The position numbers and the translations under genes were made by a program. Shown in pieces: positions 44,338-52,731 of a stretch of DNA of 64,000 nt (the stretch's first letter is position 1; each line of letters opens with the position of its first letter). The notes under the pieces were generated by a model. The model was given only the letters and a program-made list of their open reading frames with translations. It was not told the origin of the DNA and ran no database searches. Origin of the DNA: RHLJ01 sp965601955 (lineage in GTDB: Bacteria; Bacteroidota; Rhodothermia; Balneolales; Balneolaceae); contig OZ271855.1 of assembly GCA_965601955.1 (NCBI GenBank), positions 744,001-808,000 on the forward strand. Reading direction: 5' to 3'.

Positions 44338-45285
44338 TTAAGCAAAGGAATCGAAGGCAAGCCCAGCTGCCCCAAGTAACGAACTATCGTTTCCAAGATC
44401 TTCATATACGAGCTCGAAGCCATCCTGAAATGGTACCATCATATGTTTTTGAACAATCTCGCGAGCGGGTTCAAACAGCCACTTGCCAGCTTTAGAAACG
44501 CCACCACTTAGCACATATTTTCGAATGTCTAATATGTGGGTATAGTTTATGATGGCATATCCTAACCGTTGTCCGGTTTTCTGCAGGATTTCAATAGCCA
44601 GCTCATTTCCCAGATTAGCCTCTTGAGTGAGGTCTACAGGCTCAAGCTTATCAAAATTATTATGGAATTTTTTATAAAGGTTGTTGTCTGGGTTTTGGAT
44701 AATCATATCAGAAGCGAAACGACTCAAAAAACGTTGTCCTATATATGCTTCGATGGTACCCCTCGTTACGCTATTCGAAAGTGGGCCATGGTAATCTATA
44801 ATCACATGTCCAAGTTCAGCAGCCATCCCTCTGGTGCCTTTAAAGAGCTTCCGGTTATAAATGATTCCACCACCTACACCGGTTCCAAGTGTGATCATTA
44901 CAAAGCTGTCAAAATTTTGGCCTACTCCAAAATGAAGGGATCCCAATGCGCCAATATTGGCATCATTTTCTATTCTGCAGGGGAGCCCGGTTCTGGACGT
45001 AATTTCATCAGCTGCATTAACGTTTTCCCAGCCCGGTAAATTGGGAGCCTGAAGAACCGTGGTTTGCTCGTTGTTAATCATTCCTGGCAAACCCATTCCA
45101 ATACCCACTACTCCATCTTTTTTGGTGAGTTCTTCGATAGTTCCTGCAATTCGGTCAAGCAGGTGTTCTCTCCCCAGGTCGGCATGAGTTGGAGTGGAAG
45201 TTTGCTCAATAATGCCCTCCTGATCGTCAACTACCGCAGTTTTAATATTCGTACCCCCTAAATCGATTGCCACTGCCTTCATCAA
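44338..45285 (-). CDS. ROK-family kinase (probable glucokinase)
   Basis: The protein has 315 residues. ATP-binding AIDLGGTNIKTAVVD is at 6-20, the catalytic region IGMGLPGM near 65, NDANIGALGSLHFG near 113-126, and TLGTGVGGGIIYNRKLF near 138-154. ROK proteins normally carry a zinc motif CxCGxxGC after the GH motif. Here that stretch reads GPLSNSVTRGTIEAYIG with no Cys, so it lacks the zinc site. It is a cytoplasmic sugar kinase, and glucose is the most likely substrate. The gene lies between the FtsB-like gene and lptD. Confidence 0.85.
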   Translation of the reverse strand: MMKAVAIDLGGTNIKTAVVDDQEGIIEQTSTPTHADLGREHLLDRIAGTIEELTKKDGVVGIGMGLPGMINNEQTTVLQAPNLPGWENVNAADEITSRTGLPCRIENDANIGALGSLHFGVGQNFDSFVMITLGTGVGGGIIYNRKLFKGTRGMAAELGHVIIDYHGPLSNSVTRGTIEAYIGQRFLSRFASDMIIQNPDNNLYKKFHNNFDKLEPVDLTQEANLGNELAIEILQKTGQRLGYAIINYTHILDIRKYVLSGGVSKAGKWLFEPAREIVQKHMMVPFQDGFELVYEDLGNDSSLLGAAGLAFDSFA

Positions 45286-45313
45286 GTAAAAATTTTATTA
45301 ACCAGGATTTCCG

Positions 45314-45619
45314 TTATTGTTGGGGCTTAATTTTATAGACGGTTTCTCCAGGTTTCCGCATACCATATTCTTCTCGAGCAATTTTCTCAAGGAGAGCGGG
45401 ATCGTTTTCAAGAGACTCTAACTGAGTTTTCAAAATCTCTGAACGTTGAGCCAGTTCCTCTGTACGGTTTTGTAATTCCTTTTTCCTGTCATTTAACTCC
45501 CAGCGTGTTTTAATACTATAGGTATCAATAAAAGAGAACCACACTAACATGAAAGCCCCAAGCAAGAGCAGAAGGAATGACTTATTCCACCGTAATGGAT
45601 TTAGCAGGCTCGCGTTCAT
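45314..45619 (-). CDS. FtsB/DivIC-like septum formation initiator
   Basis: A protein of 101 residues with one transmembrane helix (about 14-32, SFLLLLLGAFMLVWFSF) followed by a coiled coil (about 40-75, rich in Glu, Leu, Lys) and the typical LEKIAREEYGMRKPGETVYKI ending (split here over 79-97). FtsB/DivIC proteins link FtsQ and FtsL in the divisome. It lies 28 bases upstream of the ROK kinase gene in the same direction. Confidence 0.88.
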   Translation of the reverse strand: MNASLLNPLRWNKSFLLLLLGAFMLVWFSFIDTYSIKTRWELNDRKKELQNRTEELAQRSEILKTQLESLENDPALLEKIAREEYGMRKPGETVYKIKPQQ

Positions 45620-45704
45620 AGATGATTTATTATAGAATTAACTTTGCTGCTGGCAAAAATACATTAATTTGTCGTTTAATAATAATTCAAAGCACGGCGC
45701 ATTT

Positions 45705-47627
45705 ATGGCAGTCCGGATGAAGATATTAATCTCCTTAGCTGCACTTTTTTTGGGAGATTTCTCATATGCTCAAAACCAGGAATGGATTAAGGTATACTTC
45801 AATATGCCTGCCGGTGAGTTTAATACTAATACCCAAGTTGTAAGCAATCATAGTTGGGACTTGATAGGTACTCTTGAGGCACTTATTGATTCTGCTAATG
45901 CCAGCGTAGATTTAAACATCTATGATCTTGAGCACCCAAGGATAGGGCATGCACTTGTTCGGGCTAAGGAAAGAGGGGTTCGGATTCGGGTAGTAACCGA
46001 CGATCATAATCGAGATGACAGTCGGGAAGTAGATGAAAAAATGTGGCAAATCCTGAAAGCCGGACAGATTCTATCCATAGATGATGATGGGGATATTTAT
46101 GGGCTGGAGAGCGGAATCCAGGATAATCGATTGGTTAATGCCAGCGCGGATATGCACAACAAATTTGCAGTAATTGATTATCTAAGTTCCTCGATAGAAG
46201 ACGATATTGTGTGGACAGGATCAACAAATCTAACTTACACAGGTGCTTACAACACCAATAATGTAGTAGTCATAAAAGACACTGAAGTTGCAAAAGTTTA
46301 TACCGAAGAATTCAACCAGATGTGGGGGAGCAATGGAGAAGAGCCAAACCCAAAGCGAGCTGTATTCCACAAAGACAAAAAGAACGTAAGTCAAAATGTG
46401 TTTGATGTAGGGGGAACCAGGGTTGAGATTTATTTTGCTCCTATAAACAGGGATGGGAGTAAGCCAAGTATCAGTGATCGGCTTGTACAATTAATTCATG
46501 AGGAGGCTCAATCTGATATAAAATTCCAAGCGTTCTCGATTACTCCAACTATTCCGTTAAGTCAGGCACTTTGGGAGGTAAGTGCTGGCGGAGATATAAA
46601 ATTAGAAGGAGTTATTGATCCGGGTTTTTATAGCAGGTATAGAAGTGCCGGTGAAATCTGGGCTGTATCAGAAGCGAGAGTAGACAATAGAATGATTTTA
46701 CCTGCTAAGGAAACCCGTAAGCTGCACCATAAAACACTGGTAATAGATGCTGAAAACTCAAATCCAGATGACGTTGCGGTTGTAGTAACAGGCTCATATA
46801 ATTTTTCCAATAACGCTGAAGTAAATAACGACGAAAACCTTCTCATTATATACTCCGATAATATCGCTTCACAATATGCTGCAGATTTTACAGGAGTCAT
46901 TTCAAGAGCAAAAGGAAAAAGCCAGGCTCCGGCGCCTTCCATCAATACCGAAGAGTGGTACCCAATCTATTCCATTAGAGATGGCCGCCAGTTCGAAATA
47001 GAAGTACTCCCGGGATTTGGTTATCCGGTAAGGTTACTTGGGGTTGACGTACCTTCTATCTATGCAGGTAATGACTCTTCAGACTATTTTTCAGGAGCAA
47101 CAGTCGATTATCTAAGGAACCTGATAGAAGGTAGAAGAGTCAGGCTTTCAGGTCTGGGGGATAAAGCCCCGGAGTCTAATTATGGCTCGTTCAGAGCCTA
47201 TGTAGAAGTTGATTACAATGGTAAAGTGTTGTCGCTTAACAAAGAAATGCTTGAAAATGGGTATGGCAGTTTTTCAAACTATTTAGCCCAACATCCCGAT
47301 TCTGTTGCAGCATTTAAAAACTACCAGGCTTCAGCTGAGGCGAATAAAAAGGGTTATTGGAAAAGCCCAAACAAAATAGGAACCAGAGTTTCCCGGCAAA
47401 ATGAAGTTTCCCAGGGAAATACTGTGGAGGTAGTTTACCCTATTAATATAAATACGGCTGATCAGGCTACTCTTGAATTACTGCCAGGTATAGGCGAAAC
47501 GTATGCAAAACGAATTATTGAGTACAGGGAACAAAATGGGGGCTTTAAGTCGGTTGAGGAATTGATAGAAATAAAGGGGATTGGAGAAAAGCGATTAGAA
47601 CGTCTACGCCCGGTGGTTACTATTTAG
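45705..47627 (+). CDS. Secreted phospholipase D-like / SNase-like / ComEA-type HhH fusion protein
   Basis: The protein has about 640 residues from ATG 45705; another ATG 12 bases later also fits the signal peptide (ending SYAQ). Two PLD motifs are present, MHNKFAVID near 152 and LHHKTLVID near 340, so the PLD pair is complete. A staphylococcal-nuclease-like domain follows (about 420-552; YPVRLLGVDVPS...GKVLSLNKEMLENGYG). Then comes a ComEA-type double helix-hairpin-helix (about 578-640; ININTADQATLELLPGIGETY and GIGEKRLERLRP). The SNase part lacks the usual catalytic Glu and the second Arg. It is a likely extracellular DNA- or phospholipid-active enzyme. Confidence 0.85.
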   Translation: MAVRMKILISLAALFLGDFSYAQNQEWIKVYFNMPAGEFNTNTQVVSNHSWDLIGTLEALIDSANASVDLNIYDLEHPRIGHALVRAKERGVRIRVVTDDHNRDDSREVDEKMWQILKAGQILSIDDDGDIYGLESGIQDNRLVNASADMHNKFAVIDYLSSSIEDDIVWTGSTNLTYTGAYNTNNVVVIKDTEVAKVYTEEFNQMWGSNGEEPNPKRAVFHKDKKNVSQNVFDVGGTRVEIYFAPINRDGSKPSISDRLVQLIHEEAQSDIKFQAFSITPTIPLSQALWEVSAGGDIKLEGVIDPGFYSRYRSAGEIWAVSEARVDNRMILPAKETRKLHHKTLVIDAENSNPDDVAVVVTGSYNFSNNAEVNNDENLLIIYSDNIASQYAADFTGVISRAKGKSQAPAPSINTEEWYPIYSIRDGRQFEIEVLPGFGYPVRLLGVDVPSIYAGNDSSDYFSGATVDYLRNLIEGRRVRLSGLGDKAPESNYGSFRAYVEVDYNGKVLSLNKEMLENGYGSFSNYLAQHPDSVAAFKNYQASAEANKKGYWKSPNKIGTRVSRQNEVSQGNTVEVVYPININTADQATLELLPGIGETYAKRIIEYREQNGGFKSVEELIEIKGIGEKRLERLRPVVTI

Positions 47628-47657
47628 CCTGAGTTTAGGAGATTTAGATATCCACCT

Positions 47658-47703
47658 CTAACCATACCCGTCAGGTTTTTAAAAACCTGACGGGTATGGT
47701 TAG
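47658..47703. repeat. 46-bp perfect palindrome
   Basis: CTAACCATACCCGTCAGG followed by T5 is the exact reverse complement of the A5 plus CCTGACGGGTATGGTTAG half, with no spacer between halves. It starts 31 bases after the PLD gene stop. It may serve as a strong hairpin terminator, but its length and loop-free symmetry suggest a dispersed palindromic element. Confidence 0.85.
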
Positions 47704-47752
47704 GATCGAAATGACAAAGTTGAGCTTATCTAGAACTTACACTATCTAAAAT

Positions 47753-47786
47753 AAAAAACCCCGTCCGAGGTCAATCGAAAGGGGTT
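47753..47786 (-). terminator. Rho-independent terminator of tRNA-Lys (minus strand)
   Basis: On the minus strand AACCCC and GGGGTT form a stem around an 18-base loop and are followed by a T run, about 45 bases after the tRNA-Lys 3' end. Confidence 0.55.
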
Positions 47787-47828
47787 GGTCAAGAGAGAGT
47801 CAATATGAACTCTTAGGGGATATATTCG

Positions 47829-47901
47829 TGATCCGGGTGGGACTCGAACCCACGACCCACGGCTTAAAAGGCAGTTGCTCTACCAACTGAGCTACCGGAT
47901 C
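47829..47901 (-). tRNA. tRNA-Lys (anticodon TTT)
   Basis: The minus strand folds as a 73-base tRNA: acceptor GATCCGG/CCGGATC with discriminator A, D arm GCTC...GAGC, anticodon stem ACTGC/GCCGT with one T-C mismatch and loop CTTTTAA giving anticodon TTT, and T arm GTGGG-TTCGAGT-CCCAC. CCA is not encoded. Confidence 0.94.
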
Positions 47902-47913
47902 AGCCACAGACTC

Positions 47914-47921
47914 CAAAGATA
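47914..47921 (-). promoter_or_regulatory. -7 promoter element of tRNA-Lys
   Basis: On the minus strand TATCTTTG lies 12 bases upstream of the tRNA, with a TTG 21 bases before it. This matches the Bacteroidota TTG-N17-23-TAnnTTTG promoter and is the best complete example in the window. Confidence 0.7.
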
Positions 47922-47976
47922 AGGTTTTTAACTAAACTTATTCAATCAAAAATTGAACAAAGAGTATTAGAATTCC

Positions 47977-48459
47977 TTACTGATCTGAAGTTGAACCGAC
48001 TGCCAAAATTTCTACTAAATCTTCTTCTAGCCGCTTAGTAGGTTCTTCTATAATCCTTCCTAATTCTTTTTCTGCCCGGTAGATAACAAAAGTTGGCGTA
48101 AGCTTCAAGTCCCAACGCCGGTAGAAATTATCAGGATCGGTCTTTTTCCTGGTTACAGCGATATATTCTACCCCAATCAAAGAATTGTCGGCTTCCTCCA
48201 GGGTTTTCATGAAAGCAGGTATTTGTTTTTTACTGTCATGGCACCAGGTACCAAAAAGTACATAGATCTTTACCGAGTCCTGAATATCACTTAAAAAAGC
48301 CACTGATTCCGGATTTGGGACGTATCTGTCCGTGTAAATATCAAAAATTCGGTGTTTGGAACGTATTTCTTCCTCAGTAGTTGGGCCAACGATATCGTTT
48401 GTTTGGGCGAAAACCGTAGCCGATGCAAAACAGAATACAGTAAGTAGGAAATATTTCAT
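47977..48459 (-). CDS. Exported thioredoxin-like protein with single active-site Cys
   Basis: From ATG 48459 the protein has 160 residues; the longer frame to 48504 adds 15 residues before a clear signal peptide (MKYFLLTVFCFASATVFAQ). The thioredoxin fold shows VYVLFGTWCHDSKKQIP-like sequence and a cis-Pro LTPTFVIYR. The usual CxxC is CHDS, so only one active Cys remains. It may bind or sense thiols in the periplasm but cannot act as a standard dithiol oxidoreductase. Confidence 0.8.
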   Translation of the reverse strand: MKYFLLTVFCFASATVFAQTNDIVGPTTEEEIRSKHRIFDIYTDRYVPNPESVAFLSDIQDSVKIYVLFGTWCHDSKKQIPAFMKTLEEADNSLIGVEYIAVTRKKTDPDNFYRRWDLKLTPTFVIYRAEKELGRIIEEPTKRLEEDLVEILAVGSTSDQ

Positions 48460-48530
48460 AAAGGGTTGGTAAGCAATTCTTAGTTCGAAATAATATCTTC
48501 GCACAATATAACAGAATTAAACGATGCCTA

Positions 48531-48929
48531 ATGCCTAGCATTTTCACCAAAATTGTAAAAGGAGAAATTCCTTGCTATAAAATAGCTGAGAACGATCAGT
48601 TTTTTTCTTTTTTGGACATTAACCCAATTGCTGAGGGACATACCCTGGTAATTCCAAAAAAAGAGGTAGACTATATCTTCGATTTGGATGACGACACCCT
48701 TTCAGCATTAAATATATTTGCAAAAAAAGTGGCGCTGGCAATTGATGACGCCCTTGGAACAATTAGAACAGGCATTATTGTAGAAGGTATGGAAGTGCCT
48801 CATGCACATATTCATTTGATTCCCATTTATTATGAAGGTCAGCCGGTAAGTTTGGGGAGAAAATCTGAAGTAAATGAAGCTCGAATGAAAGAACTAGCCC
48901 AATTGATCAGTAAAAAAGTAGTGCTATGA
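48531..48929 (+). CDS. HIT-family nucleotide hydrolase
   Basis: The protein has 132 residues. It opens IFTKIVKGEIPCYKIAEN and has FLDINPIAEGHTLVIPKKE. The histidine triad VPHAHIHLIPI near residue 90-100 is complete. HINT-branch proteins hydrolyse adenosine phosphoramidates and related nucleotides. The next gene, aroQ, overlaps the stop by 4 bases. TATCTTCG at 48492-48499 is a near-match to the -7 promoter element. Confidence 0.92.
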   Translation: MPSIFTKIVKGEIPCYKIAENDQFFSFLDINPIAEGHTLVIPKKEVDYIFDLDDDTLSALNIFAKKVALAIDDALGTIRTGIIVEGMEVPHAHIHLIPIYYEGQPVSLGRKSEVNEARMKELAQLISKKVVL

Positions 48930-49360
48930 AACTGTTGGTTGTAAATGGTCCAAATCTAAACCTGCTAGGTACACGAGATACCAATGTGTATGGAACGGGG
49001 ACACTTGATGAGTTGAATGATTTTCTTAAAAAGGAATTTCCAAATCACCAGCTCTCTTTCTTTCAAAGTAATGTTGAAGGGGAGCTCATCAATCGCTTAC
49101 AGGAAGCAATGCGGGATGGAACCGAAGGGGTAGTTACCAATCTTGGCGCTTATACTCACACCTCCGTAGCATTGCGGGATGCGCTGGAACCAATCGATTT
49201 TCCAAAAGTAGAAGTACACATTTCGAATATACATGCCCGGGAAGAGTTTCGGGAAAAGTCACTTACCGGAGAAGTGATGAATGGAATAATCACAGGATTT
49301 GGAAAGCAAAGTTATGTATTGGGCATTAAAGCTATTGAACTACTATCAACCAGCGATTGA
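48926..49360 (+). CDS. aroQ: Type II 3-dehydroquinate dehydratase
   Basis: The protein has 144 residues. VVNGPNLNLLGTRDTNVYG holds the conserved Asn and catalytic Tyr. NLGAYTHTSVALRDAL and VEVHISNIHAREEFR supply the active-site His and Arg. It dehydrates 3-dehydroquinate in the shikimate pathway. It lies in a tight run HIT, aroQ, flippase with 4-base overlaps. Confidence 0.95.
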   Translation: MKLLVVNGPNLNLLGTRDTNVYGTGTLDELNDFLKKEFPNHQLSFFQSNVEGELINRLQEAMRDGTEGVVTNLGAYTHTSVALRDALEPIDFPKVEVHISNIHAREEFREKSLTGEVMNGIITGFGKQSYVLGIKAIELLSTSD

Positions 49361-50829
49361 GCAAGCTTAAAGAACTTTTTTCAGATACCCTTATCTATGG
49401 GATAAGCAGCGTCTTTGCTCGCTTCATCAATTACCTGTTAGTTCCCTTTTATACCGGAGTGTTTGATCCCGAAATCTATGGGATAGTAGGTTTAGTATAT
49501 GCTGCAATAGCTTTCCTGAATGTGTTATTTACGATGGGGATGGAGTCTTCCTATTTGCGATATGCCAAAGACAGGGATAAGGCCACCTCTTTTTTTCGAA
49601 CACTACAAACTTTTTTAGTTGGGACTTCTATCGTAATAGGAATGTTATTCTGGTTATTACAGCCAGCCGTTTCTCCCCTTTTAGGACTTGCAAGTGGCGA
49701 TTCCATTTACCTGATGATGTTGGGTATCCTCATTTTTGATACACTTGCCATTGTACCTTTTGCTGAGTTAAGGCTTTCGAAAAGAGCCCCGCTTTTTGCC
49801 GTGCTTAAAACAGGCAATGTGCTCATAAATCTTGGACTGAATTTCTATTTAATCCTGGTACTTGATTATGGAATAGAGGCGGTATTTATAAGCAACTTAG
49901 TTGCTTCGGCGGTAACCGCAGCTGCCATTTGGTTGGTTACGCTTAAAATATGGAAGGGATCGTTCAACAAGGAGTTTATTTCTAAGGCACTTTCTTTTGG
50001 ACTGCCATTTATACCTGCAGGTATTGGTCATGTGATTAATGAAATGCTGGACCGTTTTTTCCTGAAAGGGATGTCTTCAGATTCAATCCTGGATATTTAC
50101 GGAGCAGAGTACAGTCCGGAACATATCGTGGGTGTTTATAATGCGTGTTATAAGCTTTCTGTATTCATGTTGTTATTAGTGCAGATGTACCGAATGGCCT
50201 GGCAACCCTTTTTTATGAGGCAATCGGATGATGAACAGGCACCTCAGCTATTTGCTCAAGCGTTTAAATATTTCAATGTATTTGCTGCAGTACTGTTTTT
50301 AGGTGTTTCCCTTTTTGTGAATGAGATAGTCGCAATAAGAATCCCACTGCTGGATACTTTATTGATAGGAAGAGAGTACTGGATGGGTTTATCCATTGTT
50401 CCATTGTTGTTAATGGCGTATTGGTTTCAGGGTTGGTATGTGAATTTTTCCGCAGGAATCTTTATTGCTGAAAACACTAAAAAGTTAGCTCAAATCACAT
50501 TGATTGGAGCAAGTATTACCATTCTTATTAACCTGATTCTGGTACCAAAGTTTGGAATGATGGGTTCGGCAGTAGCAACTCTTGTAAGTTACGGGGTAAT
50601 GGCTGTACTTATTTACTGGTATTCAACACGATCATTTGAAGTACCTTATAATCTATGGCAGGGCTTTGGTGTCATTGGGTTAGCAGCCCTGGCTATATAC
50701 CTGAAACCCATTTTAACTGAGCAATTTTTTTCGGACATTCCCGCTTCAATACTATTATTTGTTACCACATCGATAGCGATCAGCGTAGTAAGCTTTGGAA
50801 ATCGGCTGCTTCCTGGGAAAAGTAACTAA
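49357..50829 (+). CDS. Polysaccharide flippase (Wzx/MATE-like)
   Basis: An inner-membrane protein of 490 residues with about 14 helices; TTG start overlapping the aroQ stop by 4 bases. The N-terminus KLKELFSDTLIYGISSVFARFINYLLVPFYT (about 2-32, in two parts) is characteristic of Bacteroidota Wzx-type exporters of lipid-linked oligosaccharides. No glycosyltransferase genes are adjacent, so the specific substrate is unknown. Confidence 0.88.
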   Translation: MSKLKELFSDTLIYGISSVFARFINYLLVPFYTGVFDPEIYGIVGLVYAAIAFLNVLFTMGMESSYLRYAKDRDKATSFFRTLQTFLVGTSIVIGMLFWLLQPAVSPLLGLASGDSIYLMMLGILIFDTLAIVPFAELRLSKRAPLFAVLKTGNVLINLGLNFYLILVLDYGIEAVFISNLVASAVTAAAIWLVTLKIWKGSFNKEFISKALSFGLPFIPAGIGHVINEMLDRFFLKGMSSDSILDIYGAEYSPEHIVGVYNACYKLSVFMLLLVQMYRMAWQPFFMRQSDDEQAPQLFAQAFKYFNVFAAVLFLGVSLFVNEIVAIRIPLLDTLLIGREYWMGLSIVPLLLMAYWFQGWYVNFSAGIFIAENTKKLAQITLIGASITILINLILVPKFGMMGSAVATLVSYGVMAVLIYWYSTRSFEVPYNLWQGFGVIGLAALAIYLKPILTEQFFSDIPASILLFVTTSIAISVVSFGNRLLPGKSN

Positions 50830-50866
50830 CGACGGCTAGTATTATTAAGCTTCAAATTATTGGACA

Positions 50867-51676
50867 ATGAGCAGACAGAAAATTGGGATTTATGTAGACG
50901 CTGTTAACGTAACCATGAACGGGGGCTATGGCCTCAGATATGATACCCTTCGAAAATTTGCGTGCAGAGATGGAGGTATTGCCTCTCGATTGAACGTGTA
51001 TTTATGCTACGATGAAGAGCGTTTGAAAACCGATCCAGAATATAAAGCCAGGAACAAAAGGTTTTGTGAGATGCTCAGAGACTTTGAGTACAAAGTCATC
51101 GAAAAAGCAGTGCAGGTTTATACAAACCAGGAGACTGGTGAGAAAGTATCCAAATCAACCATTGATATGGATATGGCTGTTGATATGATTGTACAATCCG
51201 AACACCTTGATAAAATAGTATTGCTAACCAGTAATGGGAGTTATATAAGTGTGGTGAATGCGATACAAGATAAAGGCTGCAAGGTGGAGCACATAGGTTT
51301 TGATAATGTTTCGGCAGGATTAAAAAAGGCGGTAGATTGTTCTGTTTCAGGGTATTTATTACCAAAAATGCTTCCTGTTGATTCACCCTACCAATGGGGG
51401 GAAACAGGATCAAGAGTTCGTGGAGTTTGCTATGATTTTTCTCATCAGGATGGGTATGGGTTTATGCGCTTTCTCACAAAACTTAGCGATAATCTTTGGG
51501 TAACAGATTCAAGAGATTGTGAGTCACCATATAAAACTCTATTCGCCCATATTTCCCAATTCGAAGGCGACCTTGATTCAAACCAGATTCCCAGCCGAGA
51601 CCTAATTTTTGAATTTGATGTGGTCGAAAACGATAAGGGCTTAGTCGCTGAGAATATCGTCAGGGTTAGCGGGTAA
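50867..51676 (+). CDS. NYN-domain protein fused to a cold-shock-like domain
   Basis: The protein has 269 residues. The NYN/LabA-type nuclease fold opens IGIYVDAVNVTMNGGYGLRYD with Asp11 and Asn14, and DMDMAVDMI near 100-107. At the third acidic position, where SGDGDF is usual, it has TSNGSY, so key Asp residues are absent. Residues about 183-267 resemble a cold-shock RNA-binding domain (VRGVCYDFSHQDGYGFMRF ... LFAHISQF ... AENIVRV). The protein probably binds RNA; nuclease activity is doubtful. The end overlaps the convergent oxidoreductase gene by 36 bases. Confidence 0.8.
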   Translation: MSRQKIGIYVDAVNVTMNGGYGLRYDTLRKFACRDGGIASRLNVYLCYDEERLKTDPEYKARNKRFCEMLRDFEYKVIEKAVQVYTNQETGEKVSKSTIDMDMAVDMIVQSEHLDKIVLLTSNGSYISVVNAIQDKGCKVEHIGFDNVSAGLKKAVDCSVSGYLLPKMLPVDSPYQWGETGSRVRGVCYDFSHQDGYGFMRFLTKLSDNLWVTDSRDCESPYKTLFAHISQFEGDLDSNQIPSRDLIFEFDVVENDKGLVAENIVRVSG

Positions 51677-52645
51677 TAGTATTTGATCCATTACCCAGTT
51701 AGAGCGACTGGCTGTTTCTCCGGTACTGGGGCATTTCCCATTTCCCATCAATTCCTCAACAATGGATGTAATAAGAGGTTGCTGCACATGAGGTGGGTAA
51801 GGAAGATCAAATTCAACCCGTTCATCTTTTGTTTCAAGGACAATGGGTGTGTCTCCATTAAAACAGGCAAATGTGATCTTTCCCTTATCTCCATAGATCA
51901 CAATTTCATCTTTATACTGTTCCCAGATCGAGGTAAAAGTCCACGAGCCTGTACCAACCAGGCCAGATTCGAATTTAAAGCTTGCTGAAACCGAGTCCTG
52001 ACCTGCATTTTGAATGAGTTCGTTATTGAAGGTTCCTTTCGCTTCAACAATATCTCCAAGAAGAAAGTGAAGGAGATCGAATTGATGGGAGGCCAGATCG
52101 TGAAAGTGTCCTCCTCCTGAAATTTCCGGGTTGATTCTCCAGTTTAATTCCGGATTAACATCATCTTGTTTTGGAGATTTGATCAGGTTGATGTTCAAAA
52201 GCGTAGGGTTTCCTATGGCTTTTGAGGCCAATAACTCCTGTACTTTTAGAAAATAAGGTAGTTGCCTTCGATAATAAGCAACGAATAATGGGACACCAGC
52301 ATCTTTACATGTATTAATCATTTGTTCGCATTCTTTGTAAGTACGCCCCATTGGTTTTTCAACATAGACAGGCTTACCTGCTTCAGCTGCTTTAATCACA
52401 TACTCTAAATGCGAACCAGGAGGTGTAGCAATATAGATAGCATTCACACTTTCATTTTTGATCAACTCATCAGCATCCGAAAACCAGTTCTGAACCTGGT
52501 GACGCATTGCATAATCCTCAGCTTTGGCGGCATTGCGCCGCATTACTGCTTCAAGGTGAGAGTGTTCAATTTTCGAGAAGGCAGGGCCGCTTTTTACTTC
52601 GCAAACCTCTCCGCATCCTATAATTCCCCAGTTGATTGTTTCCAT
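51641..52645 (-). CDS. Gfo/Idh/MocA-family oxidoreductase
   Basis: From ATG 52645 the protein has 334 residues; a start at 52690 adds 15 residues without homology. The Rossmann motif WGIIGCGEVCE is at 5-15, YIATPPGSHLEYVIKAAEAG and the lysine motif VEKPMGRTY are near 75-105, and the C-terminal domain holds GGGHFHDLASHQFDLLHFLLG with a catalytic His. It is an NAD(P)-dependent dehydrogenase of sugars or related compounds; the substrate is unknown. Confidence 0.88.
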   Translation of the reverse strand: METINWGIIGCGEVCEVKSGPAFSKIEHSHLEAVMRRNAAKAEDYAMRHQVQNWFSDADELIKNESVNAIYIATPPGSHLEYVIKAAEAGKPVYVEKPMGRTYKECEQMINTCKDAGVPLFVAYYRRQLPYFLKVQELLASKAIGNPTLLNINLIKSPKQDDVNPELNWRINPEISGGGHFHDLASHQFDLLHFLLGDIVEAKGTFNNELIQNAGQDSVSASFKFESGLVGTGSWTFTSIWEQYKDEIVIYGDKGKITFACFNGDTPIVLETKDERVEFDLPYPPHVQQPLITSIVEELMGNGKCPSTGETASRSNWVMDQILLPANPDDILSD

Positions 52646-52731
52646 AACAGATGATAGATAAAAAAAATCCCTTGTATCAAAATAATACAAGGGACTAAAT
52701 GCAAGTAGTGAGAACCTTAGTCCTCGTTTGT

